64,000 bases of DNA, from the NCBI GenBank assembly GCA_964420125.1, contig CAYQQQ010000016.1, positions 24,476-88,475 on the forward strand, read 5' to 3'. The stretch is from CAYQQQ01 sp964420125. GTDB taxonomy: Bacteria; Actinomycetota; Acidimicrobiia; Acidimicrobiales; Microtrichaceae. Position numbers and translations under genes: made by a program. Under the pieces are notes generated by a model. The model saw nothing but the letters and a program-made list of their open reading frames with translations, made no database searches and was not told the origin of the DNA. Shown piece after piece: positions 48,767 to 57,430 of the stretch; the first letter of the stretch is position 1, and every line of letters starts with the position of its first letter.

Positions 48767-49948
48767 GTGGACACGACGTCGACCGCAGCAGGACCCGCCG
48801 CCGCCACGTCACCCGGTGACGGCCCGTCCGGCGCCCCCACCATCGAGATCGACCACGTCTCCAAGCGGTTCGACGACTTCGTCGCCGTCGACGACGCCCA
48901 CTTCTCGATCGGTCAGGGGGAGTTCTTCTCCATGCTCGGGCCGTCCGGGTGCGGCAAGACCACGACCTTGCGCATGATCGCCGGGTTCGAGACCCCGACT
49001 GCCGGCCAGATCCGCCTCGACGGCCACGACGTGTCCCGCACCCCTCCGTACAAGCGCAACGTCAACACCGTCTTCCAGCACTACGCCCTGTTCCCCCACA
49101 TGTCCGTGTGGGACAACGTGGCCTTCGGACCCCGCTCCAAGAAGACCGCCAAGGACGAGGTCGCCCGCCGCGTCGACGAGGTGATCAGGGTGGTGCGCCT
49201 CGAGGAGTTCGCACGCCGCAAGCCCAACCAGCTCTCCGGCGGCCAGCAGCAGCGCGTGGCGCTCGCCCGGGCGCTGGTCAACGAGCCCGCCGCGCTGCTG
49301 CTCGACGAGCCCCTGGGCGCGCTCGACCTCAAGCTGCGCCAGGTCATGCAGTTCGAGCTGAAGCGCATCCAGCGCGAGATCGGCATCACCTTCGTGTACG
49401 TCACCCACGACCAGGAGGAGGCGCTCACCATGAGCGACCGGCTCGCGGTGATGAACGCCGGCAAGGTCGAGCAGATCGGCACACCGGTCGACATCTACTA
49501 CCGACCCTCCTCGGTGTTCGTGGCGGGGTTCATCGGGCAGGCCAACCTCTGGCCCGCGCAGGTCTCCGCCGTGCGCGACGACACGGCGACCGCCGACGTG
49601 CTGGGCACCGAGGTCACGGGGCACTGCAACCGCTCACAGCTCCGAGCCGGGCCCGCCGTGGTGATGGTGCGTCCCGAGAGCCTGGTGCTCTCCCTCGAGC
49701 GCCCCGAGGGACGCTCGAGCATCGCCGGCACGGTGAGCGACCTGACCTTCCAGGGGCCGGTGGTACGGGTGTCCCTCGACGCCGGCGGCAACCCTGTGAT
49801 CGCCCACCTCGGCCCCGAGCACGACATGCCCGCCATGCGACCCGGGGACCAGGTGTGGGCCTCGTGGCCCGACGGAACCGCCTGCGTGCTCCCCCACGCC
49901 GAGATCCCCGACACGGACGACCCCGGCTCCGTGGAGGAGCTGCTCTGA
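48767..49948 (+). CDS. potA: Spermidine/putrescine ABC transporter ATP-binding protein
   Basis: A 393-aa ATPase. Walker A is GPSGCGKTT (about residues 62-70), the signature is LSGGQQQRVALARAL (about 156-170), Walker B is LLLDEPLGALD and the H-loop THDQEEAL; a C-terminal TOBE domain (about 300-380) is present. This is the PotA/UgpC layout. It is the first gene of a four-gene operon with a binding protein and two permeases, and powers uptake of polyamines used by the catabolic genes on both sides. GTG 48767 begins an acidic, alanine-rich stretch; the domain starts at IEIDHVSKRF. Confidence 0.93.
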   Translation: MDTTSTAAGPAAATSPGDGPSGAPTIEIDHVSKRFDDFVAVDDAHFSIGQGEFFSMLGPSGCGKTTTLRMIAGFETPTAGQIRLDGHDVSRTPPYKRNVNTVFQHYALFPHMSVWDNVAFGPRSKKTAKDEVARRVDEVIRVVRLEEFARRKPNQLSGGQQQRVALARALVNEPAALLLDEPLGALDLKLRQVMQFELKRIQREIGITFVYVTHDQEEALTMSDRLAVMNAGKVEQIGTPVDIYYRPSSVFVAGFIGQANLWPAQVSAVRDDTATADVLGTEVTGHCNRSQLRAGPAVVMVRPESLVLSLERPEGRSSIAGTVSDLTFQGPVVRVSLDAGGNPVIAHLGPEHDMPAMRPGDQVWASWPDGTACVLPHAEIPDTDDPGSVEELL

Positions 49949-49997
49949 CCCTGTGCCCCGACCGGGGCCCTACGAACTCCCACCAGGAGGACGATCC

Positions 49998-51182
49998 ATG
50001 ACCCGTCACCACCGCCGGACCCACCGTCCGATCCCCCCCGTGCGCCCGGGTGCGGGCGCCTCTCGACGCCAGTTCATGGGCCGCAGCGCCGCCCTGGCGG
50101 GGGGTGTCCTGCTGGGCCAGCAGCTCCTCACCGCCTGCGGCGACGACGAGGAGAGCGGCAGCGGAGGAGGTGGGGGCGGTGACGGCAAGGAGCTGCGCAT
50201 CTCCAACTGGCCGCTGTACATCGCCGACGGCTTCAACACGTCGTTCCAGGAGGCCACCGGCATCGCCGTGGACTACAAGGAGAACTTCCAGGACAACGAG
50301 AGCTGGTTCGCCGCCAACAAGGACGCCCTGGCCGCCAAGCAGGACATCGGCGCCGACCTCGTGGTGCCGACCAGCTTCATGACCGCCCGGCTCATCGGCC
50401 TGGAGTGGCTCGACGAGCTCGACAAGGGCAACATCCCCAACGCCGCCAACCTGCGCGCCGACCTGCTCGACGGCCCCTGGGATCCCGGTGCCAGGTACTC
50501 CCTTCCCTACTTCTCCGGGTTCGTGGGCCTCGGCTACAACGAGGCGGAGGCCGGCCGGCCCATCACCTCCGTCGACGACCTGTGGGACCCCGCCTTCAAG
50601 GGGCGGGTCACGCTCTTCTCCGACTTCCAGGACGCGCTGGGCATGATCATGATGAACCAGGGCAACTCGCCGTCGGATCCCACGGTGGAAGCCGTGCAGC
50701 AGGCGGCCGACCTGGTGGCCGAGCAGAACGAGAAGGGCCAGATCCGCCGCTTCACCGGCAACGACTACCAGGACGACCTGACCTCCGGCAACGTGATCAT
50801 CGCCCAGGTGTACTCGGGCGACATCGTGCAGCTGGCGGAGGAGAACCCCGACCTGAAGTTCGTGGTTCCCGTGTCCGGCGGCACCCAGTTCGTCGACACC
50901 ATGACGATCCCCTACACCACCCGCAACAAGGCCGGCGCCGAGGAGTGGATGAACTTCGTCTACGACCGCGCCAACTACGCCAAGCTCGTCGAGGCGGTCC
51001 AGTACGTCCCGGTGCTGTCCGACATGTCCGACGAGCTCGCCAAGATCAACCCCACCCTGGCGGAGGACCCCATGATCAACCCCCCTCAGGAGGTGCTCGA
51101 TCGGGTGCAGTCGTGGGCGATCCTGCCCGAGAAGCAGGAGCAGGAGATGACCACGATCTACACCGACGTCACCGGCGGGTGA
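49998..51182 (+). CDS. potD: Spermidine/putrescine-binding lipoprotein
   Basis: A 394-aa substrate-binding protein. The N-terminus carries a twin-arginine motif SRRQFMGRS (about residues 23-31) and a lipobox ending LLTAC (cysteine about 49), so it is probably folded in the cytoplasm, exported by Tat and lipid-anchored. The mature part starts ELRISNWPLYIADGFN and has the PotD/PotF fold, with WDPAFKGRVTLFSDFQDALG and a tail of conserved tryptophans. AGGAGG lies seven bases before ATG 49998. It follows potA by 49 bp and precedes the two permease genes. Confidence 0.92.
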   Translation: MTRHHRRTHRPIPPVRPGAGASRRQFMGRSAALAGGVLLGQQLLTACGDDEESGSGGGGGGDGKELRISNWPLYIADGFNTSFQEATGIAVDYKENFQDNESWFAANKDALAAKQDIGADLVVPTSFMTARLIGLEWLDELDKGNIPNAANLRADLLDGPWDPGARYSLPYFSGFVGLGYNEAEAGRPITSVDDLWDPAFKGRVTLFSDFQDALGMIMMNQGNSPSDPTVEAVQQAADLVAEQNEKGQIRRFTGNDYQDDLTSGNVIIAQVYSGDIVQLAEENPDLKFVVPVSGGTQFVDTMTIPYTTRNKAGAEEWMNFVYDRANYAKLVEAVQYVPVLSDMSDELAKINPTLAEDPMINPPQEVLDRVQSWAILPEKQEQEMTTIYTDVTGG

Positions 51183-51233
51183 GATCGGTGCGACGACCTG
51201 ACGGGGCGACGGGACAGGACGGGTAGGGCAGCG

Positions 51234-52109
51234 ATGGCAGGAACGGCCACCAGCGGACGGCGACAGGCACCCTGGGTGCCCTACGCCATGATCGGCCCGG
51301 CGCTGCTCTACCTGTTCGTGTTCTTCGTGGTGCCGGTGTTCACCCTGTTCAAGACCTCGCTGTCGGAGAACTCGGGGTCGGTCTACCTGCCGACCATGGA
51401 GTTCACCTGGCAGTGGTCGAACTACGGCGACGCCTTCAGCCAGTACCAGGAGCAGATCGTCCGGTCCTTCTGGTACGCGCTCGTCGCCACCCTGGTGATG
51501 CTGGCGATGTCGTACCCGCTGGCCTACGTGATCGCCTTCAAGGCCGGCCGGGCCAAGAACCTCATGCTGGGCCTGGTCATCCTGCCCTTCTTCGTGACCT
51601 TCCTCGTGCGCACCATCGCCTGGAAGACGATCCTGGCCGACGACGGCTGGGTGGTCGACACGCTCGGCAGCATCGGGCTGCTGCCCTCCGAGGGGCGCCT
51701 GCTGTCCACCCCCTACGCGGTGATCGGGGGCCTGGTCTACAACTTCCTGCCCTTCATGGTGCTGCCCATCTACGTGTCGCTGGAGAAGATCGATCCGCGC
51801 CTGCTGGAGGCCACTCGGGACCTCTACGCGACGCCCGGACGGGGCTTCCGCAAGGTGATCCTCCCGCTGTCGGTGCCCGGGGTGCTGGCCGGCAGCCTGC
51901 TGACCTTCATCCCTGCCAGCGGGGACTTCATCAACGCCGAGTACCTCGGCTCCACCCGCACCCGGATGATCGGCAACGTCATCCAGGACCAGTTCCTGCG
52001 GGTGAAGGACTACCCGGTGGCCGCCGCCATGTCGTTCGTTCTCATGGCGATCATCCTCGTCATGGTGCTGGCCTACACCCGGGCGCTCGGCACCGAGGAC
52101 CTGGTGTGA
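51234..52109 (+). CDS. potB: Spermidine/putrescine ABC transporter permease 1
   Basis: A 291-aa membrane protein with six predicted helices. YAMIGPALLYLFVFFVVPVF is the first; the EAA loop that docks onto the ATPase is seen as EATRDLYATPGRGFRKVILPL (about residues 196-215, one base motif shown in part) followed by SVPGVLAGSL. The sequence FITPASGDFIN-like FIPASGDFINAEYLGST is typical of PotB. It is in frame order potA-potD-potB-potC on the plus strand; the potC start lies 13 bp after its stop, so the permeases are made together. Confidence 0.92.
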   Translation: MAGTATSGRRQAPWVPYAMIGPALLYLFVFFVVPVFTLFKTSLSENSGSVYLPTMEFTWQWSNYGDAFSQYQEQIVRSFWYALVATLVMLAMSYPLAYVIAFKAGRAKNLMLGLVILPFFVTFLVRTIAWKTILADDGWVVDTLGSIGLLPSEGRLLSTPYAVIGGLVYNFLPFMVLPIYVSLEKIDPRLLEATRDLYATPGRGFRKVILPLSVPGVLAGSLLTFIPASGDFINAEYLGSTRTRMIGNVIQDQFLRVKDYPVAAAMSFVLMAIILVMVLAYTRALGTEDLV

Positions 52110-52122
52110 GGGGGAAGCGCCC

Positions 52123-53073
52123 GTGAGCGGTGGCAGCATCATCGAGGAAGCGACCGGCGAGCTCACCGGGTCAGGTGGTGTCGGTGGGGGCGATGCCGAC
52201 ACCACCGACCCGACCCGGGACGGCGGAGGAGGTCGGGGTGGAGCCGACGCCCCCGGCAGCTCGTCGGCCGCGCCCGTGCGCCGCTTCGGCGGACTCGGCG
52301 ACGTGGCGCTGAAGGTCATCGCCTGGGGGGTGCTGGTGTTCCTGTTCCTCCCGGTGTTCGTGATCGTGATGTTCTCGTTCAACGACCCCGCGGGGAAGTT
52401 CAACCTGACCTGGCGGCAGTTCACCTTCGACAACTGGCTGCACCCCTTCGAGTACTCCGAGCTCACCGAGGCCATGGTCACGAGCCTCGAGGTGGCGTTC
52501 GTGTCGACGGCCATCTCGATCGTGCTGGGGACGTTCCTGGCGATCGCCCTCGTGCGCCAGCGCTTCGTGGGTCGCGAAGCGCTGGACACCCTGCTCGTGC
52601 TCCCGCTCACGGTCGCCGAGGTGGTGATGGCCGCGTCGCTGCTGACGCTCTTCCTCGACCTCGGCTGGAACCGGGGGTTCGGCACGATCGTGCTGGCCAA
52701 CGTGGCCTTCCAGCTCAGCTTCGTGGCGCTGACCATCCGCGCCCGCGTGCGCGGCCACGACTGGACCACCGAGGACGCGGCGCTCGACCTGGGTGCCGGG
52801 CCGGTGCGGACGTTCCTCCGGGTGACGTTCCCGCTCATCCTGCCGGGCATCGTCGCCGCCGCGCTGCTGGCGTTCGCCCTGTCGCTCGACGACTTCATCA
52901 TCACGTTCTTCAACGCCGGGGCGACGACCACCTACCCGCTGTACGTGAACGCCGCGGTCAAGAACGGCCTGCCGCCCCAGGTCAACGTGCTGGCGACCGC
53001 CATCCTGGTGATCAGCCTCGTGCTGATCGGCGCCGGCACGCTCTGGCGGCGCAACCGCGGCGACGCGACATGA
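52123..53073 (+). CDS. potC: Spermidine/putrescine ABC transporter permease 2
   Basis: A 316-aa permease with an unusual 55-residue hydrophilic, glycine- and aspartate-rich N-terminus before the first helix (about residues 64-86). The EAA-type loop is EDAALDLGAGPVRTFLRVTF (about 225-244), and SLDDFIITFFNAGATTTYPL (about 262-281) is the PotC/PotI hallmark. GTG 52123 has GGGGGAAG upstream. It ends the transporter set; the aminotransferase gene follows after 25 bp and is likely in the same transcript. Confidence 0.92.
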   Translation: MSGGSIIEEATGELTGSGGVGGGDADTTDPTRDGGGGRGGADAPGSSSAAPVRRFGGLGDVALKVIAWGVLVFLFLPVFVIVMFSFNDPAGKFNLTWRQFTFDNWLHPFEYSELTEAMVTSLEVAFVSTAISIVLGTFLAIALVRQRFVGREALDTLLVLPLTVAEVVMAASLLTLFLDLGWNRGFGTIVLANVAFQLSFVALTIRARVRGHDWTTEDAALDLGAGPVRTFLRVTFPLILPGIVAAALLAFALSLDDFIITFFNAGATTTYPLYVNAAVKNGLPPQVNVLATAILVISLVLIGAGTLWRRNRGDAT

Positions 53074-53098
53074 CCTCCACCGACGATCGAGACCTCCC

Positions 53099-54475
53099 AT
53101 GACACGATCCACCTCGGAGCTCCAACAGCTCGCCGCCCGCCACGTGTGGGGCCACTTCTCGCCCCTGCAGACCGAGGATGCCTCCGCCCTGGCGGTGATG
53201 GTGCGCGGGGAGGGGTGCTACGTCTGGGACTCCGACGGCAACCGCTACCTCGACGGCCTCGCCGGGCTGTTCACCGTCCAGGTGGGCCACGGCCGCCGCT
53301 CGATCGCCGAGGCCATGGCGGCCCAGGCGGAGACGCTGGCCTACTTCCCGCTGTGGACCTACGCCCACCCGCTGGCGATCGAGCTGTCGGCCCGGCTGGC
53401 GGCGCTGGCACCCGAGGGCCTCGATCGCGTGTTCCTCACCACCGGTGGCGGGGAGGCCGTGGAGTCGGCGTGGAAGCTGGCCCGCCAGTACCACCGCGCC
53501 CGAGGCGAATCCGGCCGCTACAAGGTGATCACCCGCAACATCGCCTACCACGGCACGACGATGGGTGCGCTCGCGCTGACCGGCGTGGCGGAGATCCGAG
53601 CCCCGTTCGAACCCCTGACCCCCGGGGCGGTCCACGTCGAGAACACCAACCGCTACCGCTGCGCCTTCTGCGCGTCGGAGCCGGCCTGCACGCTGCAGTG
53701 CGCCCAGGAGATCGAGCGGGCGATCGAGCGCGAGGGAGCCGAGACCGTCGCTGCGGTGTTCCTCGAGCCGGTGCAGAACGCCGGAGGGTGCTTCACCCCG
53801 CCGCCGGGGTACTTCGAGGTGGTGCGGGAGATCTGCGACCGCCACGGCGTGCTGCTGGTGAGCGACGAGGTGATCTGCGCCTTCGGCCGCCTCGGCAGCT
53901 GGTTCGGTGCGGAGCGGGTCGGCTCGTCGCCCGACATGATCACCATGGCCAAGGGCCTGACCTCCGGCTACTCGCCTCTGGGCGGGGTGATGGTGTCGGA
54001 CAGGGTCGCCGAGCCGTTCCTCGACGGCGGCGAGACGTTCCTGCACGGGATCACCTTCGGGGGCCACCCGGTGGGCTGCGCGGCAGCCCTGGCCAACCTC
54101 GACGTCTTCGAGTCGGAGGACCTCATCGGCCACGTCCGGACCAACGAGCCGGCGTTCCGTGGCGCCCTGGAGTCGCTGCTCGACCTGCCCATCGTCGGCG
54201 ACCTGCGGGGCATGGGCTACTTCTACGGCATCGAGCTGGTGAAGGACCGCGACACCCGGGCCACCTTCGACGAGACGGAGTCCGACCACCTGCTGCGCGA
54301 CGTGCTGTCGCCTCGGCTGTTCGAGCTCGGACTGGTGTGCCGCTCCGACGACCGCGGCGACCCGGTGATCCAGCTCTCCCCTCCCCTGGTGGCCGGGCCG
54401 GCCGAGTTCGAGCGCATCGCCGAAGTGCTCCGCCAGGCCCTCACCGAAGCCACCGCGGAGATGCGTCGCCAGTAG
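53099..54475 (+). CDS. Class III aminotransferase, putrescine/diamine-pyruvate type
   Basis: A 458-aa PLP-dependent aminotransferase similar to SpuC-type putrescine:pyruvate transaminases. GRYLD-like YVWDSDGNRYLDGLAGLF (about residues 41-58), TTGGGEAVESAWKLARQYH, AYHGTTMG (about 149), VSDEVICAFGR (about 258) and the lysine in TMAKGLTSGYSPLGG (about 284) form the active site. A cysteine-rich insert (CAFCASEPACTLQC, about 186-199) is odd for this family and could bind metal. It follows the polyamine importer and precedes alanine dehydrogenase, which fits pyruvate as amino acceptor. Confidence 0.9.
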   Translation: MTRSTSELQQLAARHVWGHFSPLQTEDASALAVMVRGEGCYVWDSDGNRYLDGLAGLFTVQVGHGRRSIAEAMAAQAETLAYFPLWTYAHPLAIELSARLAALAPEGLDRVFLTTGGGEAVESAWKLARQYHRARGESGRYKVITRNIAYHGTTMGALALTGVAEIRAPFEPLTPGAVHVENTNRYRCAFCASEPACTLQCAQEIERAIEREGAETVAAVFLEPVQNAGGCFTPPPGYFEVVREICDRHGVLLVSDEVICAFGRLGSWFGAERVGSSPDMITMAKGLTSGYSPLGGVMVSDRVAEPFLDGGETFLHGITFGGHPVGCAAALANLDVFESEDLIGHVRTNEPAFRGALESLLDLPIVGDLRGMGYFYGIELVKDRDTRATFDETESDHLLRDVLSPRLFELGLVCRSDDRGDPVIQLSPPLVAGPAEFERIAEVLRQALTEATAEMRRQ

Positions 54476-54561
54476 GTGCAGCCGGTTGCCGCACCGGCCG
54501 ATCACCGGCGGAGGATCGACATGAGCCACATCGCAGCGACCACACGGAAGGAAGCCCCCCG

Positions 54562-55692
54562 ATGACCTCCCTCACCGTCGGCGTGCCCGCCGAGATCAAG
54601 CCCGACGAGTACCGGGTGGCGATCACCCCCGACGGCGTGCGCGAGCTGCACCTGCACGGCGCTCCGGTGCTGGTGGAGGCCGGCGCGGGTGCCGGCGCCT
54701 CGATCCCCGACGACGACTACCGGCGCGCCGGGGCCGAGATCGTGGACGACGCCGCCGAGGTGTGGGAGCGGGCCGACATCGTCTGCAAGGTGAAGGAACC
54801 CCAACCCTCGGAGTACGCGCACTTCCGCGACGGCTCGGTGCTGTTCACCTACCTGCACCTGGCGGCGTACCCCGAGGTGGCCGATGCGCTCCTCGAGCGT
54901 GGCGTCGTCGGCATCGCGTACGAGACCGTGCAGCCCGACGACGGCAGCCTGCCGTTGCTGGCACCGATGAGCGAGGTGGCCGGCCGGATGTCGGTGCAGG
55001 TGGGTGCCCACTTCCTGGAGCGGCACAACGGCGGACGGGGGGTGCTCATGGGGGGTGCTCCCGGGGTGCGGCCGGCGAGGGTGGTCGTCCTCGGCGCGGG
55101 CAACGTGGGCTGGAACGCCGCCTGGATGGCCGCCGGGCTCGAGGCCGAGGTCGACCTGCTGGACAAGAGCGTCGAGCGGCTCCGCTGGATCGACCAGATC
55201 CAGATGGGACGCATCACCACGCTCACCTCCAACCGGGGGCAGGTGGAGCGGGTGGTCGCCGAGGCCGACCTCGTGATCGGCGCGGTGCTGGTCCCCGGCG
55301 GCCGGGCTCCGGTGGTGGTCTCCGAGGAGATGGTCGCCAACATGCGGCGGGGCGCGGTGATCGTGGACATCGCCATCGACCAAGGTGGATGCGTGGAGAC
55401 ATCGCACGAGACCACCCACCACGACCCGGTCTTCGAGTCCCACGGCGTGGTGCACTACGCCGTGGGCAACATGCCCGGAGCCGTCCCCCACACCTCGACC
55501 TACGCGCTCACCAACGTCACGCTGCCGTACCTGGCGGACCTGGCCCGCCTCGGGGTGCGCGACGCCGTGGCTGCAGATCCTGCGCTGGCCCTGGGGGTCA
55601 ACACCGCCTCGGGCGAGATGGTCAACGCCGTGGTCGCCGAAGCGCTCGGCCGGCCGGCCACGGACCTCGCCGAAGTCCTGGGGCGGACGTGA
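54562..55692 (+). CDS. ald: Alanine dehydrogenase
   Basis: A 376-aa NAD-dependent enzyme that interconverts alanine with pyruvate and ammonia. VGVPAEIKPDEYRVAITPDG (about residues 5-24) holds the substrate residues, KVKEPQPSEY (about 75) the catalytic lysine region, FTYLHLAAYPE the histidine (about 96) and VVVLGAGNVGWNAAWMAAGL (about 174) the NAD site; DIAIDQGGCVETS and HYAVGNMPGAVPHTSTYAL are diagnostic. GGAAGGAAG precedes ATG 54562. Next to a pyruvate-linked aminotransferase it would recycle pyruvate and release nitrogen as ammonia. Its stop overlaps the next gene by 4 bp (GTGA). Confidence 0.95.
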   Translation: MTSLTVGVPAEIKPDEYRVAITPDGVRELHLHGAPVLVEAGAGAGASIPDDDYRRAGAEIVDDAAEVWERADIVCKVKEPQPSEYAHFRDGSVLFTYLHLAAYPEVADALLERGVVGIAYETVQPDDGSLPLLAPMSEVAGRMSVQVGAHFLERHNGGRGVLMGGAPGVRPARVVVLGAGNVGWNAAWMAAGLEAEVDLLDKSVERLRWIDQIQMGRITTLTSNRGQVERVVAEADLVIGAVLVPGGRAPVVVSEEMVANMRRGAVIVDIAIDQGGCVETSHETTHHDPVFESHGVVHYAVGNMPGAVPHTSTYALTNVTLPYLADLARLGVRDAVAADPALALGVNTASGEMVNAVVAEALGRPATDLAEVLGRT

Positions 55693-56171
55693 GCGCGCGG
55701 CGGGCCGGCGGGCCGACCGAGAGCGTCGTCCTCGACGACATCGACAAGGCCATCGTGCGCGAGCTGCAGGTGGACGGCCGGATGCCCTACGCGCAGCTCG
55801 GCCCCAAGGTGGGGCTGTCCCAGGCGGCGGTGCGCCAGCGGGTGCAGCGCCTGATCAGCTCGGGGGTCATGCAGGTGGTGGCCGTCACCGACCCCCTGCG
55901 CCTCGGGTTCACCCTCCAGGCCATGGTGGGCATCCGCGCCACCGGGGACGTCCGGGCGCTGGCGGAGCGCCTCGCCAAGGTGCCGGAGATCGACTACGTG
56001 GTGGTGGCCTCCGGTCGCTTCGACCTGCTGCTGGAGATCGTGTGCGAAGGCCATGAAGAGCTCTTCGCGCTGCTCAACGAGGAGGTGCGCAGCGTGGAGG
56101 GCGTGCTGACCGCCGAGGTGTTCACCTACCTGCACCTGGAGAAGCAGACCTACTCCTGGGGCACCCGCTGA
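55689..56171 (+). CDS. Lrp/AsnC-family transcriptional regulator
   Basis: A 160-aa regulator with an N-terminal helix-turn-helix (LDDIDKAIVRELQVDGRMPY, then AQLGPKVGLSQAAVRQRVQR, about residues 16-55) and a C-terminal RAM ligand domain (about 75-150: MVGIRATGDVRALAERLAKV, then YVVVASGRFDLLLEIVCEG). GTG 55689 overlaps the alanine dehydrogenase stop by 4 bp, so the two are coupled. It probably senses an amino acid such as alanine or a polyamine product and controls this operon; many Lrp proteins act this way on neighbouring aminotransferase and dehydrogenase genes. Confidence 0.92.
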   Translation: MSARRAGGPTESVVLDDIDKAIVRELQVDGRMPYAQLGPKVGLSQAAVRQRVQRLISSGVMQVVAVTDPLRLGFTLQAMVGIRATGDVRALAERLAKVPEIDYVVVASGRFDLLLEIVCEGHEELFALLNEEVRSVEGVLTAEVFTYLHLEKQTYSWGTR

Positions 56172-56231
56172 CGGGTCCGCCGCAGCGTGGATCGGATCGC
56201 AGCTCTCACCTCTCTCGCAGCGCCGCCGGTG

Positions 56232-56293
56232 TAGGGTGCTCCGAGGTGGTTCCGCTCACCGCGGGACGAGGAGAGGACCATGGAGGGGAAGCC
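56232..56293 (+). promoter_or_regulatory. Promoter and leader hairpin, lipoprotein copy 1
   Basis: TAGGGT (56232-56237) as -10 box, then a small CCGC/GCGG hairpin (56252-56264) near the expected transcript start and GGAGGGG before the ATG. The same order recurs before the other two copies, in 57007-57066 and 57370-57430. Confidence 0.6.
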
Positions 56294-56884
56294 ATGAGAA
56301 GGTTCGTTCGCATCGTCGCCGTCGCCACGGGGGTGATGGCGGTCCTGGCCGGAAGCGCGTGCACCGCGCTCTCCGAGTCGACCCGCTACCCGCTGAACTA
56401 CGCCGCACCCGGCCACTTCGAGTACCTGGCGAGCGACGGATCATCCACCTGGGGCGGCGGCGGGCCGATCGCAGCCGCGCTCAGCACCCTCACCTGCGCG
56501 CCCACCGCGGGGTGCCAGTCGAACCGAGCGGTCTCCGGCCACTTCGACACCGGCGCCGGGTTCACCGGTGACCCCGGCCGGTACCCGTTCCGCATCGTCA
56601 AGCACTGCGAGTGGCGGACCTACCAGCCGTCCCCGCACCTCGGCACGGTCAAGTGGTGCGAGACCACCGACATCGTGCTGGAGGAGCTCCGCACGCCGGA
56701 CGGCACCGACAGCATCGGCGGCATCGTCGCCGCCACCAACACCTCTGGATGCCTGAACTTCGACGGCACCAGCCCGCTCGCCTCCGATCCCGCCGTCGAG
56801 GTCGCCATCGACCTCTCCGTGTGCAACGACGACCTCATGTACGAGCTGCACCCGGAGGACCCGGCGTCGGGGCCTCCTCTGTGA
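56294..56884 (+). CDS. Hypothetical lipoprotein, family A copy 1
   Basis: A 196-aa secreted lipoprotein of unknown function. RRFVRIVAVATGVMAVLAGSAC gives a signal peptide with lipobox LAGSAC (cysteine about residue 22, given here in part). The mature part has HFEYLASDGSSTWGGGGPI (about 42-60), several cysteines, and VLEELRTPDGTDSIGGIVAA (about 137-156) near the end. The gene at 57431 encodes a clear paralogue with WGGGGP and LEELTTPDGTD at matching places, and a decayed copy lies between. I do not recognise the family; extracytoplasmic and disulfide-bonded is the likely state. GGAGGGG precedes ATG 56294. Confidence 0.82.
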   Translation: MRRFVRIVAVATGVMAVLAGSACTALSESTRYPLNYAAPGHFEYLASDGSSTWGGGGPIAAALSTLTCAPTAGCQSNRAVSGHFDTGAGFTGDPGRYPFRIVKHCEWRTYQPSPHLGTVKWCETTDIVLEELRTPDGTDSIGGIVAATNTSGCLNFDGTSPLASDPAVEVAIDLSVCNDDLMYELHPEDPASGPPL

Positions 56885-57006
56885 GGTGGCGGCAGCTCGA
56901 GGAGCGCCGGAGGGCAGGTGGAACGACTCGGAGTGGACGGATCGAACTGATCAGGTCCGATCGAGCTGCTCGATCACCGAGCCGACAGCAGCCGGCGTCG
57001 CAGAGG

Positions 57007-57066
57007 CAGGGTGCGCTGATGCGACCCCGCGCACTGCGGGACGGAGAGACATCGCGAGGGACGATC
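57007..57066 (+). promoter_or_regulatory. Promoter and leader hairpin, lipoprotein copy 2 (decayed)
   Basis: CAGGGT at 57007-57012 stands in the place of TAGGGT, followed by CCCGC (57026-57030), a GCACT loop and GCGGG (57036-57040). It matches the leader of copy 3 closely although the gene it serves has decayed. Confidence 0.6.
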
Positions 57067-57298
57067 ATGAACACGACCATGCGAGCTCCGCAACCCTGCC
57101 GACAGCGATGGTCTCACCACCAGCCCCCCTGTCTACGGAGATCTGATCGACGGGACCGACGGCTGCAGCGGCGAGGGCGTGAAGTTCGACGCCACCCGAG
57201 CTCTGCAGTCCGACCCCTCGATGCCGACCACCGTCCACCTCGTGATCTGCAGCCCCGGTCTGGCCGCCCACATGGCCGCGACGCGCAGCCCAGGATGA
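57067..57298 (+). pseudogene. Decayed lipoprotein copy 2
   Basis: The first 20 or so bases after the ATG resemble the start of copy 3. A large internal deletion and frame change then join them to a C-terminal part that reads LIDGTDGCSGEGVKFDATRA (from about 57148, one frame off the ATG) and ends with VICSPGLAAHMAATRSPG before TGA 57296-57298. Copy 3 has VIDGTDGCAGRGVKFEGT and ITICSPGLAASMEATRTI at the same place. The signal peptide lipobox and the WGGGGP middle are missing, so no intact product can be made. Confidence 0.8.
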
Positions 57299-57369
57299 GG
57301 AAGCGCGCTGCATCGTCAGCCGTCGCCCGGTCATCACCGAGTGGTCGACGTCCCCCAGCGCCGAGGATG

Positions 57370-57430
57370 TAGGGTGCGCCCACGCGGTCCCGCGCGATGC
57401 GGGACGGGGGGAGCAACGGGAGGGATGACC
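57370..57430 (+). promoter_or_regulatory. Promoter and leader hairpin, lipoprotein copy 3
   Basis: TAGGGT (57370-57375), then GTCCCGC (57387-57393), a GCGAT loop and GCGGGAC (57399-57405), a perfect 7-bp stem. The stem would begin within about five bases of the expected transcript start. GGGAGG precedes the ATG by seven bases. Confidence 0.65.

Noticed and set aside
49614..52931. 1105-codon minus-strand frame opposite potA-potD-potB-potC
   Set aside because: Antisense to four well-supported transport genes and has no recognisable domain.
57067..57298. Intact small gene starting at ATG 57067
   Set aside because: That frame gives an arginine-rich sequence; the conserved C-terminal part is in another frame, so it is a remnant.
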